A stretch of DNA of 37,134 bases from an uncultured Eggerthellaceae bacterium (GTDB lineage: Bacteria > Actinomycetota > Coriobacteriia > Coriobacteriales > Eggerthellaceae): contig CANOIM010000018.1 of the NCBI GenBank assembly GCA_947566075.1, positions 1 through 37,134 on the forward strand, in the 5' to 3' direction. A program made the position numbers and the translations under genes. Positions within the stretch are counted from its first letter, which is position 1. Every line of letters starts with the position of its first letter. The notes below the pieces were generated by a model. It was not told the origin of the DNA. It ran no database searches and worked only from the letters and a program-made list of their open reading frames with translations. Below, one piece after another: positions 6,828-14,376 of this stretch.

Positions 6828-7367
6828 ATGGATATCAAGCAGTCGCAGTCATGGAAGAACATGGAAGCAGCCTTGAACCAAGAGGCGTTGGCCTACGTGG
6901 AATACACCTACTATTCCCAGCAAGCGAAGAAGGAGGACTATGTTCAGATATCCAATCTCTTCGCCGAAACGGCAGACAATGAGCTTCATCATGGGAAGCT
7001 CTTGTTCAAGCGTCTCCATGATGATGGCGTGCCGCCTACCCTCGATTGCCTGAAGCTGGCCTGCGAATCAGAGCGGGAAGAATGGGATGGGAACTATCCA
7101 GCCTATGCAGCCGTAGCCCGCGAAGAGGGCTTCGATGAGCTGGCGGAATTCTTCGATGGCCTGGCCGCCATCGAGAAGAGCCACTACGAGCGCTTCCAAA
7201 CCCTGATCAGCCGCATCGAGAACGGCGAGGTATTCAAGCGCACTGATATACAGGTTTGGTACTGCACCGTCTGCGGGCATCTTGAGATCGGTACTGAGCC
7301 GCCAGAGGAATGCCCTGTCTGCCATCACGACAAAGGGCATTTTCAGATCCGCGCTACGAATTACTAG
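6828..7367 (+). CDS. rbr: Rubrerythrin
   Basis: A 179-residue non-haem diiron peroxidase that reduces hydrogen peroxide in anaerobes. I chose the ATG at 6828 because GGAGA lies just upstream; the longer ORF adds 13 unrelated residues. Residues 10-135 form the ferritin-like four-helix bundle with ligand-type residues Glu19, Glu52 and His55 (AETADNELHHG) and Glu116/His119 (AAIEKSHYERF). Residues 144-175 form the C-terminal rubredoxin-like iron site, Cys146/149 and Cys162/165 (YCTVCGH, ECPVCHH). It is monocistronic and convergent with the LytTR regulator gene, only 9 bp away. It indicates oxidative-stress defence in an anaerobe. Confidence 0.95.
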   Translation: MDIKQSQSWKNMEAALNQEALAYVEYTYYSQQAKKEDYVQISNLFAETADNELHHGKLLFKRLHDDGVPPTLDCLKLACESEREEWDGNYPAYAAVAREEGFDELAEFFDGLAAIEKSHYERFQTLISRIENGEVFKRTDIQVWYCTVCGHLEIGTEPPEECPVCHHDKGHFQIRATNY

Positions 7368-7376
7368 AGAAAGCTC

Positions 7377-8090
7377 CTAGATCCCCAAGGCCTTCTTCAG
7401 GGCTGATACCCTGCGGCGGGAAACGGGGATCTTCTCTTCCACGCTGTTCAGCGTGAGGGAAAGCGTGCCGCCCTTGATGGTCTCAACCTCTTCGATCATG
7501 GAGAGGTTCACCAGGTACGCACGATGCACCCGGAAGAACCCGTGACCATCAAGGCGCTTCTCCAGCTGCGCCAGGCTTACCGTAGAGAAGTAGCGGTCTG
7601 CATCCGTTTGCAGATAGGCATAGTCATCCCGGGCCTTCACGAACCGGATGGTGTCAATCCCAATGAGGATCTTCTTGCCACCCTTCTCCACCGGGATGCG
7701 CTCGCTCTTCTGAGCCTGCACGTGCAATGCCACGTGTTCGCGCACCCGCTGGATGGCCTGGGTCAGCCGCTCTGTTTCCACCGGCTTGACCAAGTAATCA
7801 ATGGCATTCACGGCGAAGGCATCCAGAGCATGTTCGCTATAGGCGGTGACGAAGACCACCTCAGGCGGGAACTTCAGATGCTGGAGCGCCTCAGCCAGCT
7901 GCAAACCGGTGGCTTCCGGCATATTGATGTCAAGGAACATGACATCGCACGGATATTCCTTGAGCTTTTCGATGGCTTCGCGAACGCCCGCGGCTTCCGC
8001 CACCACTTCAACGCCGCCCACTTCACCTAAAAGGTATGTCAATTCAGAGCGCGCAGGTGCTTCGTCATCAACGATGATTGCCTTCAGCAC
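7377..8090 (-). CDS. LytTR-family response regulator
   Basis: A 237-residue two-component response regulator. I start it at the GTG at 8090 (MLKAIIVDDEAPARS) because the receiver domain begins there and GGGGG lies about 9 nt upstream. The receiver (1-120) has acidic Asp8/Asp9, phosphoacceptor Asp54 (MFLDINMP), Thr82 (FVTAYSE) and Lys102 (YLVKPVE). Residues about 131-235 are a LytTR DNA-binding domain (FVKARDDYAYLQT, FFRVHRAYLVNL, IPVSRRRVSALKKAL). Such regulators usually control cell-surface, virulence or peptide genes and pair with an HPK10-type kinase. No kinase gene is adjacent, so this one is orphaned in the window. Confidence 0.92.
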   Translation of the reverse strand: MLKAIIVDDEAPARSELTYLLGEVGGVEVVAEAAGVREAIEKLKEYPCDVMFLDINMPEATGLQLAEALQHLKFPPEVVFVTAYSEHALDAFAVNAIDYLVKPVETERLTQAIQRVREHVALHVQAQKSERIPVEKGGKKILIGIDTIRFVKARDDYAYLQTDADRYFSTVSLAQLEKRLDGHGFFRVHRAYLVNLSMIEEVETIKGGTLSLTLNSVEEKIPVSRRRVSALKKALGI

Positions 8091-8341
8091 TTCTCTTACC
8101 CCCACTCTTCGCGCAACAGTGCGCCCGTGTCCTATGCATTCTTCGCTGGCCGCCACAGCCCTAGGGCGGGCTGGGCGCAGCGCGGATGCCCTATTATAGA
8201 CCAGTTTTCTGCCGTTCACCGGGAAAACGCAACGGTACTGAATCAACGGCGCGTGCGCTGGCGGAAAAAGCGATTGCGTTCGCCGAACGTTTCATTGCCG
8301 TTTCTCACGGTATCTTCGGTGGCGAATGGCCTTCGGTGAGC

Positions 8342-8347
8342 TATAAT
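8342..8347 (+). promoter_or_regulatory. -10 box of the tRNA-Leu promoter
   Basis: A perfect TATAAT lies 15 nt before the mature tRNA 5' end. A matching -35 at 17 nt is not obvious (GTGGCG). Its position suits a short 5' leader for RNase P processing. Confidence 0.5.
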
Positions 8348-8362
8348 CCCATCCATGCCTGT

Positions 8363-8448
8363 GCCCGGGTGGCGGAACGGCAGACGCAGCGGACTCAAAA
8401 TCCGCCGCTCGCAAGAGCGTGTGGGTTCAAATCCCACCCCGGGCACCA
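8363..8448 (+). tRNA. tRNA-Leu (anticodon CAA)
   Basis: 86 nt including an encoded CCA (8446-8448). The acceptor arms GCCCGGG/CCCGGGC pair. The anticodon stem GCGGA/TCCGC closes the loop CTCAAAA, which reads anticodon CAA for UUG leucine codons. A long variable arm (GCTCGCAAGAGC) and the T-arm with GGTTCAAATCC identify a class II tRNA. The T-arm and acceptor end are duplicated about 180 bp downstream, which marks this gene as a likely integration target. Confidence 0.97.
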
Positions 8449-8454
8449 TATCCC
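8431..8454 (+). repeat. att-like direct repeat, copy in tRNA-Leu 3' end
   Basis: The last 18 nt of the tRNA gene plus 6 nt beyond it (ATCCCACCCCGGGCACCATA...) recur without mismatch at 8610-8633. Such duplications of tRNA 3' ends are left by tyrosine-integrase elements, the copy inside the intact tRNA being one att half. Confidence 0.7.
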
Positions 8455-8483
8455 CTGTGCACCTTCAGGTGTACAGGGGATAT
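8448..8483 (+). terminator. Hairpin terminator after tRNA-Leu
   Basis: A 16-bp stem with one G-T pair joins 8448-8463 to 8468-8483 around a TTCA loop, directly after the tRNA CCA end, followed by GTGTTT. Position and stability suit termination of the tRNA transcript. The T-tract is weak. Confidence 0.55.
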
Positions 8484-8520
8484 GTGTTTGCGGGTGTAGA
8501 TGGGAACCCACTGGGTTCCA

Positions 8521-8550
8521 TTCGGGGCTTACGCTAGCGAAAGCCCCGAA
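8521..8550. repeat. Perfect 10-bp inverted repeat inside the att-bounded segment
   Basis: TTCGGGGCTT (8521-8530) and AAGCCCCGAA (8541-8550) flank a 10-nt loop ACGCTAGCGA. Nearby CAAGGC (8563-8568) and GCCTTG (8594-8599) can pair around a further short stem. The segment between the two att-like repeats carries no ORF with a ribosome site but is unusually rich in inverted repeats. Confidence 0.6.
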
Positions 8551-8609
8551 CTGCGACGGGTCAAGGCTTGCGAAGCAACCGCGTAGCGGCTTGGCCTTGA
8601 TGCGGAGCC

Positions 8610-8633
8610 ATCCCACCCCGGGCACCATATCCC
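8610..8633 (+). repeat. att-like direct repeat, second copy
   Basis: A 24-bp exact copy of 8431-8454 without the rest of the tRNA. It delimits a 179-bp periodic unit with the tRNA copy. It is either the distal att site of an element whose interior has been lost, or a tandem duplication. Confidence 0.65.
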
Positions 8634-8698
8634 TAGTATTTCATCTTCTATTACATCTACTAAAGATCACAAAGTTGGCACACCGGGCGCATGCCCAT

Positions 8699-10018
8699 CT
8701 ACTTCAATGCCACTGCTATCTTGTCCACCCGCAAACGGTCCATGGCAACCACGGTGAACGTAGCCTTCTCATGTTTGATGCCTTCGGCATCTTCGATGGT
8801 CACCTCATCGCCCTCATCTGGGATGCGATCCAGCAGCATGAGGATCAACCCAGCAGCCGTTTCCACATCATCCATCCCTGGGGGCGCGAAGCCGATGAGC
8901 TCCTCCACCTCATTAATGGACATGCTGCCATCTATCACCAACGTGCCATCTTCCAGCTTCACTATCTCATCATCAGCGTCGTGGCGGTATTCGTCATCTA
9001 TCCGCCCGACGATCTGCTCCATGATGTCTGCCAGCGTGACGATGCCCGCCGTACCGCCATGCTCATCCACCACCAGGCAGATCTCAGTGCGCTCCTCCTG
9101 CAGCAGGTCTATGAGCCGCGCGATGGGCACCGTCTCAGGGATGGGCGGCAATTCCCGGATCTTCCATTGGCTCATGGGCGTATCAACCGGCAAGCCATAC
9201 AAATCCTTGATGTGCACGAACCCGATGACATGGTCACGGCTCCCCCGACAGACCGGATACCGGGTGTACTTGTGCTGCTTCATGGTTTCCATGTTCTCTT
9301 CCAACGGGTCTTCCACATCCAAGAAGATGACATCAGTCCGCGGGGTCATGATAGATTCCGCGTCCTTATCCCCCAGGTCAAGCACGTTGTCAACGAACTC
9401 GTTCTGCTCAGGATTGATGAGCCCGCTTTCGGTGGATTCGTCCACCAGGATCTTGATCTCATCACCGGTGTACACCTCGTGCTCATTCGCCGGATCATGG
9501 CCCAACAGGCGCACCACCCCATTCGTGATGGTATTGAACAGCCACATGATGGGATAGGTGACCTTATAGAAGATGAGCAGCGGCGTGGCCGTGTGCAGAG
9601 CGTATTTCTCCGTGGAGAAGATGGCCAGGGATTTAGGGATCAGCTCACCTACCACCACATGGAGCGTGGTCATGATGAAGTAGCCCAGGGCCACCGCGCA
9701 CACGGCAATAACGGGTTCAGGCGCATGGAACAGTTCGAACACAGGGCGGATGAGCTCAGAGAAGGCCGGTTCGCCCAGCCAGCCCAATGCTAGGGAAGCT
9801 AGGGTGATGCCCAGCTGGCAGGCAGACAGATACGCATTCACGTTGTTCGCAATGAGGAGCGCATTCTTGGAGCCCTTCGTTCCCTTCGCCGCAGCTATCT
9901 CCAGCTGCGACTTGCGCACGCGCACCAGCGCGAATTCCGCTACCACGAAGAATGCGTTCATCAACAGGAATAGGACCACCAGCACCAGGCTAATGCCAAT
10001 GTATGCGCCTTCCGGCAT
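8699..10018 (-). CDS. HlyC/CorC-family (CNNM-like) transporter with CBS pair
   Basis: A 439-residue membrane protein. I prefer the ATG at 10018, with AGAGAG about 8 nt upstream, over a GTG three codons earlier. Residues 1-185 form the DUF21/CNNM transmembrane domain (opening LVLVVLFLLMNAFFVVAEFAL, then a QLGITLASLALGWLGEP stretch). Residues about 215-335 carry a CBS pair (IMTPRTDVIFLD, YTRYPVC, LPPIPETVPIARLIDLL). Residues about 350-435 match the CorC_HlyC domain (DGTLVIDGSMSINEVEELIG). Relatives are implicated in magnesium or other divalent cation efflux. It is monocistronic; the substrate is inferred from the family. Confidence 0.93.
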   Translation of the reverse strand: MPEGAYIGISLVLVVLFLLMNAFFVVAEFALVRVRKSQLEIAAAKGTKGSKNALLIANNVNAYLSACQLGITLASLALGWLGEPAFSELIRPVFELFHAPEPVIAVCAVALGYFIMTTLHVVVGELIPKSLAIFSTEKYALHTATPLLIFYKVTYPIMWLFNTITNGVVRLLGHDPANEHEVYTGDEIKILVDESTESGLINPEQNEFVDNVLDLGDKDAESIMTPRTDVIFLDVEDPLEENMETMKQHKYTRYPVCRGSRDHVIGFVHIKDLYGLPVDTPMSQWKIRELPPIPETVPIARLIDLLQEERTEICLVVDEHGGTAGIVTLADIMEQIVGRIDDEYRHDADDEIVKLEDGTLVIDGSMSINEVEELIGFAPPGMDDVETAAGLILMLLDRIPDEGDEVTIEDAEGIKHEKATFTVVAMDRLRVDKIAVALK

Positions 10019-10114
10019 GGGTATCACTCTCTCTTTAGTGCGTCAGAAGCAGATTTCTTGCTGGATGTATCCTAGTGCATATCTGGCGAAGGTGGGAAGA
10101 TTGCTGCGCGTTTG

Positions 10115-10146
10115 TTGACGATGGCAATGCTGGGGGTCGGTATAAT
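10115..10146 (+). promoter_or_regulatory. Promoter of the PRC-barrel gene (leaderless mRNA expected)
   Basis: TTGACG (10115-10120) and a perfect TATAAT (10141-10146) are separated by 20 nt, longer than ideal. The -10 ends only 7 nt before the ATG at 10154, and no Shine-Dalgarno precedes that ATG. A start 7-8 nt after the -10 would fall on or one base before the A of ATG, giving a leaderless transcript. Confidence 0.55.
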
Positions 10147-10153
10147 CACGCCC

Positions 10154-10960
10154 ATGGATATCAACACGAAAGATCTGGCCACGCGTAAGGTATGGACGGA
10201 GCATCCGCGCAAGGATGACCCGGAAGCCACCAAGAAGGTGGGGCGCATCCACGCGTTCGTGTTCCACCCGAAGGAACCGCGCCTGGTAGGGTTCCTCGTC
10301 AAGCGGCCTGATGTTGCCCTCATGTTCCACCGGAAGGACTTGTTCGTGGCCTTCAATGGCTGGCACATCCAAGACGGTGACATCATCCTGAACAACACCG
10401 CAGGTTCGAAAGACCGCAGCGCCTGCAAGGAACTGAGCATCAACCTGGATGAATGCGTCATCTGGGTGGGGCTGCCCGTCATCACCCAAGATGGCACGCA
10501 GCTGGGTATCGTGGATTCGGTCACCTTTGACAGCCAGACGGGCCGCGTGGTGGCCCTGGAAGTCAGTCAAGGGGCCACGGCGAACACGCTCTTGGGCCGT
10601 CGCACGCTGCCGCCAGAGGACATCTGCGGGTTCAAGCGCGGCATCGGTACCCAGCTCTACATGGCCGATGATGACGACGAGCGGGCTTTAGGGGCGCTCT
10701 TGGTCAAGGACAGGGCGAAGGATGCTCAGGTAGTGGGCGGGGCCGCAGAGAAAGCGGGCACCGCCACAGCTGTAGCCAAAGACAAGGTGACACGCACCTA
10801 TAAACGGGTGAAGCCGAAGGTGCAGAAGGCTCAGAACAAGGCTACGGAAACCGCCAGCAACGCCGTGGAGAAGGGCGTGTACGCCACCGGCAAGCAGATC
10901 GGCCGCACCAAGGGCATGTTCAAGAACTTCAAAGAAGAATTCAAGAAGGGCATGGAGTAA
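10154..10960 (+). CDS. PRC-barrel domain protein with lysine-rich amphipathic tail
   Basis: This 268-residue protein starts at the ATG at 10154 (MDINTKDLATRKVW), placed directly after a -10 box. Two PRC-barrel-like halves are visible. The first is about residues 5-95 (GRIHAFVFHPKEPRLVGFLV). The second is about residues 100-175 (VWVGLPVITQDGTQLGIVDSV is the close pattern, followed by GRVVALEVSQG). PRC barrels act in RNA processing (RimM) or as small regulatory domains. Residues about 190-268 form an Ala/Lys/Glu-rich amphipathic helix (KPKVQKAQNKATETASNAVE), which may bind membrane or nucleic acid. The gene stands alone, convergent with the DJ-1 gene, with a 76-nt palindrome between them. Function unknown. 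Confidence 0.75.
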   Translation: MDINTKDLATRKVWTEHPRKDDPEATKKVGRIHAFVFHPKEPRLVGFLVKRPDVALMFHRKDLFVAFNGWHIQDGDIILNNTAGSKDRSACKELSINLDECVIWVGLPVITQDGTQLGIVDSVTFDSQTGRVVALEVSQGATANTLLGRRTLPPEDICGFKRGIGTQLYMADDDDERALGALLVKDRAKDAQVVGGAAEKAGTATAVAKDKVTRTYKRVKPKVQKAQNKATETASNAVEKGVYATGKQIGRTKGMFKNFKEEFKKGME

Positions 10961-10979
10961 AGGGAACAACACAGGGGAC

Positions 10980-11055
10980 AAGGGTGTCAGGGGTCGGGTC
11001 CGTTGACATCATTTGCTCGCAAATGATGTCAACGGACCCGACCCCTGACACCCTT
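10980..11055. repeat. REP-like palindrome, family C (36-bp perfect arms)
   Basis: Perfect 36-nt arms (10980-11015 and 11020-11055) close on a 4-nt loop CTCG. Each arm contains a 24-nt unit (10985-11008 and 11027-11050) that itself ends in TGTCA/TGACA, with the core GGGGTCGGG. It lies between convergent genes and could also act as a bidirectional terminator. The nested architecture (small inverted repeat within a large one) matches the repeat families further along the window. Confidence 0.85.
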
Positions 11056-11064
11056 CCTCGCGGA

Positions 11065-11631
11065 TCACCGTTTCACGGTGGAAAGCATCCCTGCAGCCAC
11101 TTCGTCCGCATTGGCGGGCGTGGTCATCACCGCAAGGCAGACCAAAGCGAAATCCAGCGCGAACCCAGGCCCAGAAGCGGTGACCAGGTTCCCATCATGC
11201 ACCACGCCAGAATGGCCCATGTAAGACCCAACAGGGAACCCTTCCTCGCACCCGGGGTAGCAGGTCACGCGCTTGCCTTCCAACAGCCCCAGGCCGTTCA
11301 ACACCATAGGGCCTGCACAGATGGAGAACACGAGCTTCCCCGCATCCATGAACGCCTTGAGCGCCTCTGCCAGCGCTGAGCACTTCGTCATATGCTCAAC
11401 CCCCACAGACCCACCCGGCACGAGGATGCCATCGAACCCCAGAAGGTCAACATCGGTCAGCCCGAAGTCTGCCGTCATCAGGATATCCTGGGCTAGGCGC
11501 ACATCGCGGCCATCCATGATAGACACCGTGGCCACATCAACCCCGCCGCGCCGCCAGGCATCAATGGGGGCAATGGCTTCCAGTGGCTCCGTTCCATCGG
11601 CCAACATCACGGCTATCCTTGGCTTATCCAT
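11065..11631 (-). CDS. DJ-1/PfpI-family protein
   Basis: A 188-residue cytoplasmic protein of the DJ-1/ThiJ/PfpI superfamily. The family Glu is Glu18 (GTEPLEAI) and the nucleophile elbow Cys is Cys105 (SICAGPMVLNGLGLL). GILVPGG precedes it, and the late motif TASGPGFALDFAL matches DJ-1/YajL-type proteins. The ATG has AAAGGA upstream. Members act as glyoxalases, chaperones or oxidative-stress sensors; the closest pattern is the DJ-1/YajL group. It is transcribed in the same direction as coaD, 42 bp downstream of it, so co-transcription is likely. Confidence 0.9.
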   Translation of the reverse strand: MDKPRIAVMLADGTEPLEAIAPIDAWRRGGVDVATVSIMDGRDVRLAQDILMTADFGLTDVDLLGFDGILVPGGSVGVEHMTKCSALAEALKAFMDAGKLVFSICAGPMVLNGLGLLEGKRVTCYPGCEEGFPVGSYMGHSGVVHDGNLVTASGPGFALDFALVCLAVMTTPANADEVAAGMLSTVKR

Positions 11632-11673
11632 GGGAGGTTCCTTTCTCTACCCGTCAAGCACGCGAAGCGCTTC

Positions 11674-12159
11674 TCACGCCTGCGCGAACTTCTCCTTTAA
11701 GGCCTGCACTACGCAGGACGGCACGAACGGGGCCACGCTCCCCTGAAGGCTGGCCAGTTCGCGCACGATAGAGGATGACAGATACATATACTCCGGTGGG
11801 CTCATGATGAAGGTGGTTTCCAGGTCGTAATCCAGCTGGTGGTTGAGCGCGTTCATCTGAAACTCGTATTCGAAATCAGTGATGGCACGCAAGCCCTTGA
11901 CGATCACGTGGGCACCCTTTTGCTTGGCAAGATCAACCAGCAGGCAATCGAAGGGCTCCACAGTGACATTGGGCAGATGCTCCGTAGCCTGGCGAACGAG
12001 CCGGGTGCGCTCTTCCAGGGAGAACAGCGGGTGCTTGCCCGCAGATTGAGCCACGGCCACGATGAGCTCATCCATCATAGAGGCAGCCCGGGCTATGACA
12101 TCCAGGTGGCCGTTGGTGATAGGGTCAAAGGTGCCCGGGGTGATGGCGCGGCGCGTCAT
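11674..12159 (-). CDS. coaD: Phosphopantetheine adenylyltransferase
   Basis: A 161-residue enzyme of coenzyme A synthesis that transfers AMP from ATP to 4'-phosphopantetheine. I chose the ATG at 12159 with AAAGGAGC upstream; the longer ORF only reads through the palindromic repeat. The nucleotidyltransferase signature GTFDPITNGHLDVI (TxGH with His18) opens the protein. KGLRAITDFEYEFQMNALN forms the substrate pocket. YLSSSIVRELASLQG carries the Ser/Arg motif that binds ATP phosphates. Length is normal for the family. A REP-like palindrome lies 17 bp upstream and may separate coaD from the MFS gene. Confidence 0.97.
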   Translation of the reverse strand: MTRRAITPGTFDPITNGHLDVIARAASMMDELIVAVAQSAGKHPLFSLEERTRLVRQATEHLPNVTVEPFDCLLVDLAKQKGAHVIVKGLRAITDFEYEFQMNALNHQLDYDLETTFIMSPPEYMYLSSSIVRELASLQGSVAPFVPSCVVQALKEKFAQA

Positions 12160-12175
12160 GGGCGCTCCTTTCGTT

Positions 12176-12284
12176 GGCGGGACAACGGGGACGTAGGCTA
12201 TTGTCCTGTTTCCCAAAGAGGCTTGCCAGCTCAGTTACCGCTATCGGAATACAGGACAATAGCCTACGTCCCCGTTGTCCCGCC
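12176..12284. repeat. REP-like palindrome pair, family A, 41-nt loop
   Basis: Perfect 34-nt arms, 12176-12209 and 12251-12284, enclose a 41-nt unrelated loop. Each arm contains a 27-nt unit (12180-12206 and 12254-12280) ending in GGACAA/TTGTCC around a core with CGGGGACG. The same arm sequence recurs at 28625-28698 with a loop of only 4 nt, so the two units move or persist as a pair with variable spacing. It lies between coaD and the MFS-CBS gene on the same strand. Confidence 0.88.
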
Positions 12285-12289
12285 CTTCG

Positions 12290-14239
12290 TCATTTCGCTA
12301 GGTAGGTTTCCATGCTGTATTCTGTGATGTCGCTGCGGTTGATGATGCCCACGATGCGCCCCTCTTCGATGACCGGCACCTTCTTCAGGTGATTCCTTGA
12401 GAGCACGCGGCACACTTCCTCCAGATCAGCGTGGATGTTCACGCCGATGGTCCCCTTCGCCCCCACCGTGCTCACGGGCAGCTCCATGAGGTGCTCCAGC
12501 TTCTCGTTGTAGGTGGCGGTGTCATTGGCTGACATCATCATCAGCACGATGGGATCCATATAGGATTCGCTCTGGCGGGATAGCTGCTTCAGGATATCCC
12601 CATCAGAGATGAATCCCACCGGTTCGCCCTTCGCATCCACGATAGGGCACGCGCTGATGTGCTTGCTGATGAACAGCTCCATGGCCTCCTTCACGGTGGC
12701 GCTGGGCAGCAGCGTGTATACATCCGTTTTCATGATGCGACGCAGCAGCTCCTTGTTCGCCTGGGCGCTGCCGGTGTCTGCCGGGACGGCCGCCTTCGCC
12801 GCCCCCTTCGCCATGGCTTCCGGCTGCTCTTGCCCCACTGCTTCGGTGGTCCCTGGCTTATCCTTCACGAAGATGATGGTGAGCACCAGCCCCGCCGCTA
12901 TCATGGCCGCGCACACCATGAAGGCCACGTCAATGCCCAGCATAGTGGCGTCTGAGAGGCCCATGCTGCCCGATGCCGCATTCTGCACGCCGGTTGAGAC
13001 CGACACCACGATGGCGGTGCCCAGTGACCCGGCCACTTGACGCAGCGTGTTGTTGACGCTGGTGCCGTGGTTCATCAGCTTGGTGTCCAGGGCGTTCATG
13101 CCCCAGGTGGTGATGGGCATATTCACGATGGCCATGGAGAACATGCGCAGCACGTAGAGCACCACGATATACCACAGAGGAGATGCCAAGGTCAGCACGC
13201 CGAAGCCCACGGTGGTGGCCAGCAACAGACCCATGCCCAGCAGCCCCAGCATGCGCGGGCCGTGCTTGTCGAAGAGCTTACCGGCGATGGGGTTCATGAC
13301 GCCCATCACAATGGCGCCAGGCATGAGCACCAGACCCGATACTGTTGCCGGGAAGCCCAGGAGCGTTTGCACGTAGATGGGCATGAGGATGGCAGCGGAA
13401 AGGAGGGAGCCCTGCACCAGCATGCCGATGATGGTTGATATCAGGAACTTGCGGTTGTAGAGCACCTTGACCCGCAGCATGGGCGTTTCCAAGTGCGTCT
13501 GGCGGATGAAGAAGCCCACCACACAGGCACATCCCACCACCGTGGCCGCCCCCGTGAACAGGGTGAGTCCGGTGGACCCCAAGGCGGAGAACCCGTAGAG
13601 CATGCCGCCGAAGCCCAAGGTGGAAAGGGCCACGGACAGGGCGTCGAAGGCGGCATCGCCCTTGCCGCCCACCACCTCTTTGTTCTCCATCAGGATGGCG
13701 GCCAGCACCAGCGTGATGGCTGAGAGCACGGCGATCCCCAGGAACATGATGTGCCAGTCTGCCGTATCCACCACGATGCCGCCCACCGTAGGGCCAATAG
13801 CCGGAGCGAAGGCCACTACCAGACCGAAGATGCCCATGGCAGCGCCGCGCTTCTCCACCGGGAAGGTGACCAGGAGCACCGTCATGGACATGGGCATGAG
13901 TATGCCCGCCCCAATGGCCTGCACGATGCGCCCCGTCAGCAGCACCGGGAAGTTCACAGCCACGCCGCAGAGCAGCGCTCCCGCCAGGAACACCAGCATG
14001 GAGAAGAGGAAGAGGCGCTTGGTGGTGAAGCGGTCCTGCAGGTAGGCCGTGATAGGGATCATGATGGCGTTCACCAACGTGAAGCCCGTGGTGAGCCATT
14101 GAGCCGTGGCTGCGTCCACGGACGTGTCCTCCATGATAGAGGGCAGTGCCGGAGCCACCAGCGTTTGGTTGAGAACGGTGACGAACGTGCCTACCATGAT
14201 GACCGCGATGGCCATCCATTGCCTGCGTGTGAGACCCAT
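12290..14239 (-). CDS. DHA2-family MFS transporter fused to a C-terminal CBS pair
   Basis: A 649-residue protein starting at the ATG at 14239, with GGAGG 4 nt upstream. Residues about 1-465 are a 14-helix DHA2 (EmrB/QacA-type) drug:proton antiporter: VLNQTLVAPALPSI in helix 1, AQWLTTGFTLVNAIMIP, the LTGRIVQAIGAGILMPM motif, and AFAPAIGPTVGGIVVD as motif C of antiporters. After a linker rich in Ala/Gln/Glu, residues about 500-649 form two CBS domains (MKTDVYTLLPSATVKEAMEL, CPIVDAKGEPVGFISDGDIL, HLKKVPVIEEGRIVGIINRS). CBS pairs sense adenine nucleotides, so transport may be gated by energy state. The stop lies 5 bp from the repeat. Confidence 0.92.
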   Translation of the reverse strand: MGLTRRQWMAIAVIMVGTFVTVLNQTLVAPALPSIMEDTSVDAATAQWLTTGFTLVNAIMIPITAYLQDRFTTKRLFLFSMLVFLAGALLCGVAVNFPVLLTGRIVQAIGAGILMPMSMTVLLVTFPVEKRGAAMGIFGLVVAFAPAIGPTVGGIVVDTADWHIMFLGIAVLSAITLVLAAILMENKEVVGGKGDAAFDALSVALSTLGFGGMLYGFSALGSTGLTLFTGAATVVGCACVVGFFIRQTHLETPMLRVKVLYNRKFLISTIIGMLVQGSLLSAAILMPIYVQTLLGFPATVSGLVLMPGAIVMGVMNPIAGKLFDKHGPRMLGLLGMGLLLATTVGFGVLTLASPLWYIVVLYVLRMFSMAIVNMPITTWGMNALDTKLMNHGTSVNNTLRQVAGSLGTAIVVSVSTGVQNAASGSMGLSDATMLGIDVAFMVCAAMIAAGLVLTIIFVKDKPGTTEAVGQEQPEAMAKGAAKAAVPADTGSAQANKELLRRIMKTDVYTLLPSATVKEAMELFISKHISACPIVDAKGEPVGFISDGDILKQLSRQSESYMDPIVLMMMSANDTATYNEKLEHLMELPVSTVGAKGTIGVNIHADLEEVCRVLSRNHLKKVPVIEEGRIVGIINRSDITEYSMETYLAK

Positions 14240-14329
14240 GGATCCTCCGAATTCGCGAAGATGATGAAAAAGGACGGGCGTCTTCTTCATCATTGCAAAA
14301 GGCTTTCAGGTTACTCTAGCACTATCCCA

Positions 14330-14360
14330 ATGACGAAAAGCACCTGTTCCTTTTCGTCAT
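14330..14360. terminator. Hairpin in the gap after the Rpn-like gene
   Basis: ATGACGAAAAG (14330-14340) pairs perfectly with CTTTTCGTCAT (14350-14360), loop 9 nt. It follows the minus-strand gene ending at 14377 by 16 bp and precedes the MFS gene. There is no clear U-tract, so it is a weak terminator or a leader structure. Confidence 0.4.
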
Positions 14361-14376
14361 CTTCTTTGTGGAAAAC

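Noticed and set aside
7368..7376. A terminator between rubrerythrin and the response regulator.
   Set aside because: The gap is only 9 bp and shows no hairpin; any terminator would have to lie within the opposing gene.
8610..8640. A possible second tRNA.
   Set aside because: Only the T-arm/acceptor 3' half is present. No anticodon arm or matching 5' acceptor strand exists, so it is an att-like duplication.
8186..9793. A 535-codon plus-strand ORF running through the tRNA and opposite the CorC gene.
   Set aside because: It reads through the tRNA gene and is the antisense of a well-supported CorC/HlyC protein. The translation is rich in His, Arg and Gln, without domain motifs or a ribosome site.
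12160..12216. N-terminal extension of coaD through the palindromic repeat.
   Set aside because: Unlike the phosphatase and membrane-protein cases, a strong ribosome site and normal family start exist at 12159, so the repeat is intergenic here.
10980..12284. CRISPR array formed by repeated palindromic units.
   Set aside because: The units are dispersed over kilobases in both orientations, without regular spacers and without cas genes.
13278..14219. A 313-codon minus-strand ORF in another frame of the MFS gene.
   Set aside because: It is a His/Gly/Arg-rich frame shadow, while the MFS-CBS frame carries conserved motifs throughout.
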